5,398 nucleotides of DNA from Planctomycetaceae bacterium (GTDB taxonomy: Bacteria > Planctomycetota > Phycisphaerae > Phycisphaerales > SM1A02): NCBI GenBank assembly GCA_947474205.1, contig CANJIC010000148.1, positions 1 through 5,398 of the forward strand, in the 5' to 3' direction. Shown here piece by piece: positions 1 through 5,398 of the stretch (positions are counted from its first letter, which is position 1; each line of letters opens with the position of its first letter). A model generated the notes under the pieces. It searched no databases. It worked only from the letters and a program-made list of their open reading frames with translations, and was not told where the DNA came from. The position numbers and the translations under genes are program-made.

Positions 1-3
1 CTT

Positions 4-927
4 GTGCGCAGCGACTCGTGGCCAGGCTTGTTAAAAATTTCACGCATCACTTCGCTTGTTGTTGCAATCGCAATTGGAATCACCGCGCATTTTGGCGGCG
101 ACATGGTGTGGGGCGATGGACAAATCTCCACGCCACTTTCGGCAGCGTTGTCAGCGAGTTGGCCAGCCGTCATGGGAAATCCGGACCAGGCACACGCAAC
201 AGAAATTGCCTCGCCGTCAGTCACTGCGCCCTCAACGCCATCCGCGCCAACATTAGTGCCCGCAACATCGCAGCCACCTTCACCATCAACGCCAATTGCG
301 CCGGTAAACCCATCCGCGCCAACATCAACGCTGCCATCCGCGCCAACATCAACGCTGCCAACCGCGCCAATATCAACGCTGCCATCCGCACCAACTTCGT
401 CGCCAACGCCCGCCACAACGGATGCGCCAAAGCCAATTGCAAGCGCAAACATTCATGCTGATTTCATATTCAGCCCCATGCTTGCCATGACTGCAATGCA
501 AGCAACTCCGCCAACCACGCCACCAGCAACAGCACCGCCAAGCACCACACCTGCGGTAGCGCCAGCCGCACCGCCCGCGGCAACTCCAGCTGAAATTCCA
601 AAAGATCTTGAGTACAACAAAAACATTTTGCCAATACTTGAAGCGCGCTGTTGGGACTGCCACGGCAAAGGCGTAGCCAAAGGTGGCGTGGCGTTTGATC
701 ATGTGGCGGAATTGATTGTGAAAGAGCCGCTGGTTCAAAGTAAGCAAGTTCCAATTATTCTTGTGGGCAAACCAGCTTCAAGCGCCTTGATCAAAGCGAT
801 TCAGAAACCAATGACCGTCAAGGGTCACATGCCGCCAAAGGGCGCGCGACTTACGGCGGATGAAATTGCTTTGATTGAAGCCTGGATTCAGCAAGGCGCG
901 AAAGTTGTGAATCCGCCCAAGCCCTAG
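4..927 (+). CDS. Single-domain c-type cytochrome (PSCyt1-like) on a Pro/Ala/Thr-rich tether
   Basis: Probable exported electron-carrier or heme-binding protein of 307 residues. Residues 13-30 form a short hydrophobic segment after a basic stretch, which fits a signal peptide or membrane anchor. Residues about 64-200 are low-complexity Pro/Ala/Thr/Ser, broken by a more ordinary stretch at about 140-167. Residues about 200-300 form the cytochrome domain: heme c attachment motif CWDCH at 216-220 (C216, C219, H220 as axial ligand), then a G-G-V-F-D segment, a GKP...ALIKAI segment, HMPPKG at 275-280 with M276 as likely second axial ligand, and a C-terminal EAWIQQGA. This order matches the planctomycete cytochrome C domain (PSCyt1). 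In Planctomycetes the domain is usually fused to DUF1549/DUF1553 or other domains; here it ends the protein alone. The start is uncertain: GTG at 4 is used, TTG at 28 is an alternative, and the frame is open to the left edge, so the gene may be truncated. The partner and the redox role are unknown. Confidence 0.85.
   Translation: MRSDSWPGLLKISRITSLVVAIAIGITAHFGGDMVWGDGQISTPLSAALSASWPAVMGNPDQAHATEIASPSVTAPSTPSAPTLVPATSQPPSPSTPIAPVNPSAPTSTLPSAPTSTLPTAPISTLPSAPTSSPTPATTDAPKPIASANIHADFIFSPMLAMTAMQATPPTTPPATAPPSTTPAVAPAAPPAATPAEIPKDLEYNKNILPILEARCWDCHGKGVAKGGVAFDHVAELIVKEPLVQSKQVPIILVGKPASSALIKAIQKPMTVKGHMPPKGARLTADEIALIEAWIQQGAKVVNPPKP
310..405 (+). repeat. 24-bp in-frame tandem repeat in the cytochrome linker
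   Basis: Four consecutive 24-bp units start at 310, 334, 358 and 382 and encode the octapeptides PSAPTSTL, PSAPTSTL, PTAPISTL and PSAPTSSP (residues 103-134). The first two units are identical at DNA level, the third differs at two bases, and the fourth is more diverged. A further near copy of the first 18 bases lies at 238-255, exactly 72 bp (three unit lengths) upstream of the first tandem unit. The unit is a multiple of three, so a change in copy number only lengthens or shortens the tether. Confidence 0.9.
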
Positions 928-958
928 AGCGAGTACAAGAACAAGTACCAGAGCAATT

Positions 959-1693
959 TTAGACCGCGACAAATTTCACGGCCGCGATAAGCAGCACGCA
1001 TCCAAGCAGAATGCGCAACCCCGTTTGAGAAGAGGCGCGCGCGCTGTATGTAGCGCCAAACCAGCCGCCAATAACGACCGCGGCGCCGGCCCACCACAGC
1101 CACGGTGGATATTCAACGCTTTGGTTCATGAGACCACCAAGCGCGGCGATTGAATTGAGAAATATAAAAGGCGCGGACACCGCCGCGGCTTCGCGTGGCG
1201 TGGCCCACGCGAACAAAATTAGTAGGGGAGTGAGGAAAATTCCCCCACCCACGCCAACAAGTCCGGAAAGAAATCCAATGGTCGCGCCGCACGCCAGGGC
1301 GTCAACTATGACAAGCGGCTTGATCGTGCTAGTTCTTTGAGGCAGGAACAGTCTGGCCGCCGCAAGCAGCAATGTTGCGGCCACCAATATTTTGAACGCG
1401 CTCTCCTGAATGGCAAGCGTGCCGCCCCAATAAGCAAATGGAATGGAGGTGAGAATGAACGGCCACAACAGGCGCCAGCGAAAATGTCCCGCTTTGACAA
1501 ACGCAAATGTGGCCAGTGCCGCGACCATGATGTTGAGAACAAGCGCCGATGGCCGCATGAACGCCGCGCTGACGCCAAACAACGCCATGATGGCCAAATA
1601 GCCCGAGGCTCCGCCGTGGCCAACGCTGGCATACAGCGCCGCGATAATTCCAAGAAGCACAATGAATGTCACAAGCGCGAAATCGGTGGGCAT
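959..1693 (-). CDS. TauE/SafE family membrane transporter (anion/sulfite exporter type)
   Basis: Predicted inner-membrane permease of 244 residues, the usual size for the TauE/SafE (DUF81) family. Members move sulfite, sulfoacetate or other small organosulfur or carboxylate anions, but the substrate cannot be read from sequence. The protein is hydrophobic throughout, with about eight membrane segments. It shows the internal duplication typical of the family: a glycine-rich ASVGHGGASG at 22-31 in the first half and GFLSGLVGVGGG at 140-151 in the second half. The ATG at 1693 is chosen because the first membrane helix begins right after it (DFALVTFIVLLG). A GTG at 1756 would add 21 polar residues rich in Arg, Lys and Ala that are unlike the family N-terminus. 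Neither start has a clear Shine-Dalgarno sequence. The gene converges on the cytochrome gene with a 31-bp gap and lies downstream of tRNA-Arg on the same strand. No sulfur-metabolism gene is nearby to indicate a substrate. Confidence 0.85.
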   Translation of the reverse strand: MPTDFALVTFIVLLGIIAALYASVGHGGASGYLAIMALFGVSAAFMRPSALVLNIMVAALATFAFVKAGHFRWRLLWPFILTSIPFAYWGGTLAIQESAFKILVAATLLLAAARLFLPQRTSTIKPLVIVDALACGATIGFLSGLVGVGGGIFLTPLLILFAWATPREAAAVSAPFIFLNSIAALGGLMNQSVEYPPWLWWAGAAVVIGGWFGATYSARASSQTGLRILLGCVLLIAAVKFVAV

Positions 1694-1751
1694 GGAAATG
1701 AGTTTAGTGCGCGCCACTTTTTCAGCATTGCGCGCGCTTGCAAATTCACCA

Positions 1752-1763
1752 CGCACATGTGCG
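1752..1763. promoter_or_regulatory. 12-bp perfect palindrome upstream of the transporter (possible operator)
   Basis: CGCACATGTGCG is a perfect dyad. It extends to CCAC/GTGG on both flanks (1749-1767) if one unpaired G is allowed. It lies 58 bp upstream of the preferred ATG of the TauE/SafE gene. A second inverted repeat, CCACA-5-TGTGG, is at 1775-1789, and another GCACAT half-site is at 1800-1805. Such a cluster could be a transcription factor site, but the binding protein is unknown and no promoter hexamers could be placed confidently beside it. Confidence 0.3.
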
Positions 1764-1880
1764 GTGGGCTGCTTCCACAGCGCATGTGGTATTGCTGTCG
1801 CACATCATCCGCAACCCGCGCCGCCAGAGTTGTGTTGTGCCACACGCGGCCACCACGGCGCAATTCATCTTTCAGCGCAA

Positions 1881-1954
1881 CGTCCCGAGGTGGATTCGAA
1901 CCACCGACCTGCAGCTTAGAAGGCTGCTGCTCTATCCAACTGAGCTATCGGGAC
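1881..1954 (-). tRNA. tRNA-Arg (anticodon UCU)
   Basis: Read on the minus strand this folds as a complete 74-nt cloverleaf: acceptor stem GTCCCGA/TCGGGAC with all seven pairs, D arm GCTC-AGTTGGATA-GAGC, anticodon arm GCAGC-CTTCTAA-GCTGC, a five-base variable region, and T arm GGTGG-TTCGAAT-CCACC with five pairs. The anticodon TCT (plus-strand positions 1918-1920) reads AGA and probably AGG arginine codons. The discriminator base is G (1881). The 3' CCA is not encoded, since TTG follows the discriminator, so it must be added by CCA nucleotidyltransferase. The next gene on this strand is the TauE/SafE transporter. No T-rich intrinsic terminator is visible between them. Confidence 0.97.
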
Positions 1955-1959
1955 AAGCG

Positions 1960-1986
1960 ATCATTTCAATCACGCACTTGAATGAT
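1960..1986. repeat. Inverted repeat just upstream of tRNA-Arg
   Basis: ATCATTTCAA at 1960-1969 and TTGAATGAT at 1978-1986 pair over nine bases with one bulged base, around an eight-base loop (TCACGCAC). On the minus strand this sits 5 nt before the mature 5' end of tRNA-Arg, so it would be in the tRNA leader transcript or would overlap its promoter. There is no T run after the stem in either direction, so an intrinsic terminator is unlikely. Confidence 0.5.
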
Positions 1987-2079
1987 TCATAATCACCAAG
2001 TAACGCGGGATGATTGTAATAGTGCGAGCCCGAATTGCGTTGTGGTGATTTCGTGAGCAATTTTTGGTGTCACGCACAG

Positions 2080-2103
2080 AATCGCCAACGCGATTCGTAT
2101 ACT
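2080..2103 (+). promoter_or_regulatory. Possible -10 element with an adjacent palindrome, ahead of the HD-GYP gene
   Basis: TATACT at 2098-2103 is a good match to a sigma-70 -10 hexamer and would start transcription about 30 nt before the ATG at 2141. No good -35 hexamer lies at the normal spacing: TTGGTG at 2064-2069 would give a 28-bp spacer. Directly upstream, AATCGC at 2080-2085 and GCGATT at 2090-2095 form a six-base inverted repeat around CAAC, placed in the -10/-35 spacer where a repressor or activator could act. The call rests on motif resemblance only. Confidence 0.3.
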
Positions 2104-2140
2104 TGTGCCGCGCTCTGAATAAACTTAAACTCATACTTGG

Positions 2141-4207
2141 ATGTTCCGAACCCGCATTCGAATTTTAATTGTGGCAACCGCGCTCGCGACAGCCACGGTT
2201 GTTTCCTTGGTGCTTTATTTTTTAGTTGGCGCGATTGTTATTCGAGGAATGCAGGAAAGGGTGATGGCCTTGGCCAGCGTTTTATCCGCGGGAATGGATA
2301 AAAACAGAATCATTCAACTTTCAGAGACACAAAAACCAAATCGCGAGCAGGCGGATTTCACATATTTGAATCACGTCTTGGTGGAAATGATTCGTGACAC
2401 AACCGCATTCACAAACCCCATCGCTGGCGCCAGCATTTTAGTTCCAACACGCAATAACGCCACGTCTGGATTTGATGTGTTGGTGGCGAGCGATGAGTCC
2501 TCCCAACCGTACAGGCCATTCAATCCAAGTGATGATCAATTTCGTTTTAATTTGGACGGACAGCCCTGCTCTTGGGCGTTCCTGTCCGATGAATCTGGTT
2601 CGTGGATCACCGGCTATTCAGATATAAGGGATGCCAATGAAAAATTAATTGGCATGGTGGAAATTCATCTAGACAGGGTGGTTGTTCAATGGATGCTTCT
2701 AAAATTATTCCTGATTGTGTTTGTATTCGGCTTTGGCGTCATCATTGTCGCCAGTTTCTTGTCGGATCGAATCGTGGTGAGATTGCTCAAGCCATTGGAA
2801 TTGATCAACAACGCCATTCAAAAAATTGCACAGGGTTATTTCGACACGCGTCTTGCAATTGACAGCCCGAAAGATTTTTTAATTTTAAGTAAAAACATCA
2901 ATCAAATGGTCGGGGTGTTGAAGATGGAGGAGATTCTTCGCAAAGAGGCGAATGTGATGCAATTGCAGGCGGACCAGCGGGAAGAACACGATCTGTTAAT
3001 CAAGTTGCTTGAGGAGCAATTGTCCAAGGTGACGGATGTGGATTTGTTGCTGACTAAAATTTTGAATTCCGCGCTTGATTTTTCAAAGTGCGAAGCTGGT
3101 TCGATTTGGATCATGGATCAAGGTCAACTTGCGCTGTGGTATGCCCGCAATCTTGTTTTAGAGGCGCGCGTGCAAGGGACACGTGGCAGCATTGTGAACG
3201 CACGTATTCCGATATCTTCAAAAAGCATCGCGGGTCATTGCGCCTTGACCATGAAACAAGTTGTTTTGGATGACGTGTACCAATTACCTGACGACTCTCC
3301 ATTTCAATTTGATCAATCCTTCGACCAAAAGATAGGGTTTCGAACGCGCTGCATGATTTCAATTCCGCTGCTTGGGGCGCAAGGCTCTGTACTAGGCGTG
3401 ATGCAGCTCATCAATCCCGCTGATCACGAAACTGTCACAAACGCTCCGATAGTGGATCGCACGTCGGACTTTGCCATTCTTGCGGGTCAAGTGCTTGAGC
3501 GCGCCAACAACGCCAGGGATTTATTGATGCGGCTTGTGCGTACCGCCGAAGTGCGAGATCCCCACGAAACCGGCATGCACGTGCAGCGCGTGTCTGGCGT
3601 GGCGTGTCATTTGTACAAAATTCTTGCGGATAAAAGCAAAATGCCGCCACATTTGCGCGATCAAAATATTTCCGTGCTGCGTGTCGCGGCATTTCTGCAT
3701 GACATTGGCAAGGTAGGAATTCCAGACGCCATTTTAAAGAAGCCCGGGAAGTTGGACGAGTCTGAATACAATTTAATGAAATGGCACACAGTGATTGGCG
3801 CGAAGTTGTTTGATGATTCAGAGAGCGTGCTGGAGAAGGCGGCATCCGATGTTGCTTTACATCACCAAGAACGTTGGGATGGCACGGGATATCCAGGTGC
3901 GGTTGATTTGTCTGCCCTCGGCACAACTCTTGATGAGTTGAAGGACATCAAGCATTTGACTGTGGGTCTGAAGGGCGAGGAGACGTCTCTTTTTGCACGG
4001 CTTGTTGGAATTGCGGATGTGTTTGACGCGCTTGCAAGTCAACGCGCTTATAAAGAGCCATGGACCGACGAACAAATTGTAAGCGAGATCAGCAAGACGG
4101 CTGGCTCCCACTTTGATCCAGAGATTGTCCAGATATTTGCTGAGAATTATGCGGATTTGAAAGCTATTCGCGAGCGCTTTCAAAACCCGCGTAAGAAGCC
4201 GCACTGA
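2141..4207 (+). CDS. Membrane Cache-HAMP-GAF-HD-GYP cyclic di-GMP phosphodiesterase
   Basis: Predicted inner-membrane receptor of 688 residues that hydrolyses cyclic di-GMP in response to external and internal signals. Domain order: membrane helix 1 at about 8-34; a periplasmic sensor at about 35-183 ending in GYSDIRDANEKLIGMVEI, which resembles the end of Cache domains; membrane helix 2 at 184-207; HAMP at 209-262; a coiled coil at about 262-300; GAF at 302-454 (AGSIWIMD, ISSKSIAGH, GVMQLINPAD); HD-GYP at about 463-675. Catalytic and metal-binding positions are intact: ETGMH at 476-480, HD at 520-521 in HDIGKVGIPD, H549, HH at 574-575 in HHQERWDGTGYPG, and D626 in ADVFDAL. A 22-residue insertion (587-608) separates GYPG from GLKGEE. 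ATG 2141 has no visible Shine-Dalgarno sequence but puts helix 1 at the N-terminus. No diguanylate cyclase or response regulator lies nearby, so the signal and target pathway are unknown. The gene ends 2 bp from the convergent nuoC. Confidence 0.93.
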   Translation: MFRTRIRILIVATALATATVVSLVLYFLVGAIVIRGMQERVMALASVLSAGMDKNRIIQLSETQKPNREQADFTYLNHVLVEMIRDTTAFTNPIAGASILVPTRNNATSGFDVLVASDESSQPYRPFNPSDDQFRFNLDGQPCSWAFLSDESGSWITGYSDIRDANEKLIGMVEIHLDRVVVQWMLLKLFLIVFVFGFGVIIVASFLSDRIVVRLLKPLELINNAIQKIAQGYFDTRLAIDSPKDFLILSKNINQMVGVLKMEEILRKEANVMQLQADQREEHDLLIKLLEEQLSKVTDVDLLLTKILNSALDFSKCEAGSIWIMDQGQLALWYARNLVLEARVQGTRGSIVNARIPISSKSIAGHCALTMKQVVLDDVYQLPDDSPFQFDQSFDQKIGFRTRCMISIPLLGAQGSVLGVMQLINPADHETVTNAPIVDRTSDFAILAGQVLERANNARDLLMRLVRTAEVRDPHETGMHVQRVSGVACHLYKILADKSKMPPHLRDQNISVLRVAAFLHDIGKVGIPDAILKKPGKLDESEYNLMKWHTVIGAKLFDDSESVLEKAASDVALHHQERWDGTGYPGAVDLSALGTTLDELKDIKHLTVGLKGEETSLFARLVGIADVFDALASQRAYKEPWTDEQIVSEISKTAGSHFDPEIVQIFAENYADLKAIRERFQNPRKKPH

Positions 4208-4209
4208 AA

Positions 4210-4767
4210 TTAAGAAACATCGCGCGAGAGTTTTTGATAGTGCTCGCGTTCGCCGCGGCCACGCAATGGATAATCCTTGCGCAGTGGATGCGCTGGAAAA
4301 TCTTTCCATAATAAAATACGGCGCAGGTCTGGATGGTTGCGGAATCGAATTCCAAACATGTCGAACACCTCGCGCTCCATCCACTCGGCGCCTGGCCACA
4401 AGTCCGTCACCGAATCAACAAAGAGCGTTGGATCTGGTTCAATGCCGGTGGTGTCTATGGAAGGATTTAAATACACCTTCAAGCGAAGGCGGCGCTCAAA
4501 TTGGAAACTGCAGAGGTTGTAGACCACGGCAAAGCGCGCTGGTTGTTCGGCGGGATACTCCAGGTAATCCACGCCCGCCAAATCGCTGAGAAAGTTGTAG
4601 CGGCAATTCGGATCGTCGCGCAGAAAGCGCGCCACTTCATGCAGCGAAGTTTCGGGCACCACAAGCGAAGTCTGTCCGCGAAATTCTGTCGCCATGAATT
4701 TGACTTGCGCGAAGTGATCTTTGACAAGGGGAAGCGTGGGGTGATCGAGTTTTGTGGCGGCTGGCAT
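4210..4767 (-). CDS. nuoC: NADH-quinone oxidoreductase subunit C (complex I 30 kDa subunit)
   Basis: A 185-residue NuoC, a peripheral-arm subunit of respiratory complex I that contacts NuoD at the base of the hydrophilic domain; it binds no cofactor. Family features: the N-terminal region with FRGQTSLVVP at 29-38 and FLSDLAGVDY at 59-68; the signature starting ERE at 131-133 and running through FDMFGIRF at 135-142 to HPDLRRIL at 145-152; and HPLRKDYPLRGRGE at 160-173. The length suits an unfused NuoC, not the NuoCD fusion of enterobacteria. ATG 4767 is preferred. A TTG at 4773 would add only two residues, and the ATG at 4694 would remove the first 24 residues. No Shine-Dalgarno sequence is seen. 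The gene stands alone: the convergent HD-GYP gene lies downstream, where nuoD would be expected, and a divergent intergenic region lies upstream, where nuoB would be. The intact signatures suggest it is functional. Confidence 0.95.
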   Translation of the reverse strand: MPAATKLDHPTLPLVKDHFAQVKFMATEFRGQTSLVVPETSLHEVARFLRDDPNCRYNFLSDLAGVDYLEYPAEQPARFAVVYNLCSFQFERRLRLKVYLNPSIDTTGIEPDPTLFVDSVTDLWPGAEWMEREVFDMFGIRFRNHPDLRRILLWKDFPAHPLRKDYPLRGRGEREHYQKLSRDVS

Positions 4768-4886
4768 AGGCAAACAGTTTAGCCATGATGCGGCGGAAAG
4801 TGGCGATGAATTTTACGCGCTGAAATTGGGTTTGATCGCGGCACATCAAATGCGAAAATGTGCGCGGGACAAGCGCGTGTTAAAAA

Positions 4887-4917
4887 ATTATAAAATGTGC
4901 CGTAAAAAAGGCATCAA
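4887..4917 (-). promoter_or_regulatory. Candidate sigma-70 promoter for nuoC
   Basis: On the minus strand, TATAAT (plus positions 4887-4892) is a perfect -10 hexamer. TTGATG (plus positions 4912-4917) is a four-of-six match to -35 with a 19-bp spacer, slightly longer than ideal. Transcription would begin near 4880 and give a leader of about 110 nt before the nuoC ATG. The surrounding stretch is AT-rich compared with its flanks, so a chance match is possible. Confidence 0.35.
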
Positions 4918-4994
4918 TTTCAAATTGGCGCGAAAAGCATGTCAAAGTGCTTTGGCAGCTGGCGGGCGTTCGCTGGCGTAGATGAAATCTAAAT

Positions 4995-5002
4995 AGGGAG
5001 AG
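4995..5002 (+). promoter_or_regulatory. Ribosome binding site of the lipoprotein gene
   Basis: AGGGAGAG ends four bases before the ATG at 5007, and its GGAG core is six bases from it. This is the only strong Shine-Dalgarno sequence in the window, and it fixes the start of the downstream gene. Confidence 0.75.
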
Positions 5003-5006
5003 AAAA

Positions 5007-5398
5007 ATGTATCAGCTGAAATTGTTGGTCGCGATGGGTGCGTTGGTGGCGTCGATCGGAGTTGGCAGTTTGACGGGGTGCAAATCAACGGAGGAGCATG
5101 TGACCTATCCGGATGGCACCGTGTATTGGCGCAAGGATGTGGAATTTAGGCCGAATTTTTTTCCAAGCTTGTTGAATTATGAAATGCAAGAAAAAGGTTT
5201 TTCGCGCGAAGGTTTGCGCCTTCGACAGTGGACTCCAAAGAATGGTGGTGAAATCATTCAGGAAGTGGAGGGGCAGTATTTTGTCCCAAAGAAGCCCGTC
5301 AAGCCAGAGCCAACTTCATATTTGATTGTGGAAAATCAAATTGATGAGGAAATTGCAGAGGAATTTCAATCCACCGAGTACCGAATATCCGCCGATTA
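5007..5398 (+). CDS. Lipoprotein of unknown function, 3' end outside the window
   Basis: An open frame of 130 codons runs to the right edge without a stop, so the gene is partial. The N-terminus is a clear lipoprotein signal peptide: Lys at position 5, a hydrophobic core (LLVAMGALVASIGVG), and a lipobox LTGC with the lipidated cysteine at residue 25. The mature part begins KSTEEHVTYPDGTVYW and is polar, with several aromatic residues (YW, FFPSLLNYEM), then a Lys/Pro stretch (VPKKPVKPEP) and an acidic region (ENQIDEEIAEEF). I do not recognise a family. The strong ribosome binding site at 4995-5002 and the signal peptide make this a real gene. The protein is expected to be anchored to the membrane facing the periplasm. 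It is divergent from nuoC across 239 bp, and no promoter for it could be placed with confidence. Confidence 0.82.
   Translation, partial: MYQLKLLVAMGALVASIGVGSLTGCKSTEEHVTYPDGTVYWRKDVEFRPNFFPSLLNYEMQEKGFSREGLRLRQWTPKNGGEIIQEVEGQYFVPKKPVKPEPTSYLIVENQIDEEIAEEFQSTEYRISAD

Noticed and set aside
221..448. Minus-strand frame encoding a repeated Ala/Leu/Met/Arg peptide opposite the cytochrome linker
   Set aside because: The repeated pattern is simply the 24-bp tandem repeat read on the other strand. It has no start signal and lies within a clear gene.
587..605. Idea that the frame around the cytochrome domain is broken before the heme motif
   Set aside because: The frame runs without interruption from the linker through C216-H220 and M276 to the stop at 925-927, so there is no frameshift.
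928..958. Terminator between the convergent cytochrome and transporter genes
   Set aside because: The only dyad is GTAC...GTAC with four-base arms, and the T run is just four bases. This is too weak to call an intrinsic terminator.
1337..1981. A 214-codon plus-strand frame antisense to the transporter
   Set aside because: It overlaps the TauE/SafE gene almost fully and runs through the tRNA gene. Its product is rich in Arg, Lys, Cys and His with no recognisable fold, as expected from the reverse of a hydrophobic gene.
1881..2140. Mobile element insertion at the 3' end of tRNA-Arg
   Set aside because: tRNA-Arg genes are common integration sites, but no integrase, transposase or repeated tRNA 3' fragment is present on either side.
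3899..3964. The 22-residue insertion between GYPG and GLKGEE in the HD-GYP domain as a novel feature
   Set aside because: From memory, GAF-HD-GYP proteins of other bacteria carry a spacer of similar length at this place, and all catalytic residues remain. It looks like a subfamily trait, not a novelty.
3857..4399. A 180-codon minus-strand frame spanning the HD-GYP/nuoC junction
   Set aside because: It overlaps both well-supported genes, in a different frame from nuoC, and its composition is not protein-like.
4950..4990. Promoter for the lipoprotein gene using TTGGCA at 4952-4957
   Set aside because: No acceptable -10 hexamer lies 16-18 bp downstream; the closest candidates need a spacer of 21 bp or more.

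Overview
The window looks like a short stretch of a bacterial chromosome of roughly balanced base composition. It carries four protein genes that are complete or nearly so, one protein gene cut off by the right edge, and one tRNA gene. The best clue to the host is the first gene, a single c-type cytochrome domain of the PSCyt1 (planctomycete cytochrome C) type. This type is most common in Planctomycetes and is also found in Verrucomicrobia and relatives. The tRNA without an encoded CCA and the scarcity of Shine-Dalgarno sequences fit that group but do not prove it. I cannot assign a genus.

Layout from left to right: (1) at 4-927 (+), a membrane-anchored or secreted cytochrome c with a long Pro/Ala/Thr/Ser-rich linker that contains a 24-bp tandem repeat. 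(2) Convergent with it, at 959-1693 (-), a TauE/SafE-type membrane transporter. (3) At 1881-1954 (-), tRNA-Arg with anticodon UCU. (4) An intergenic region of 186 bp (1955-2140) with inverted repeats and a possible promoter. (5) At 2141-4207 (+), a 688-residue membrane receptor with Cache-like sensor, HAMP, GAF and HD-GYP domains, expected to degrade cyclic di-GMP. (6) Convergent with it and only 2 bp away, at 4210-4767 (-), nuoC, a subunit of respiratory complex I, without any nuo neighbour. (7) A 239-bp divergent intergenic region, then at 5007-5398 (+) the start of a lipoprotein of unknown function with a clear ribosome binding site.

The genes do not form one operon. Orientations alternate, so almost every gene must have its own promoter. 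The cytochrome and NuoC both concern electron transport, but nothing in the sequence ties them together functionally. I see no transposase, integrase, phage gene, CRISPR array, toxin-antitoxin pair or defence gene, and I do not find a convincing new multi-gene system. The points most worth checking are the isolated nuoC, the tandem-repeat linker of the cytochrome, and the palindromes around the tRNA gene.
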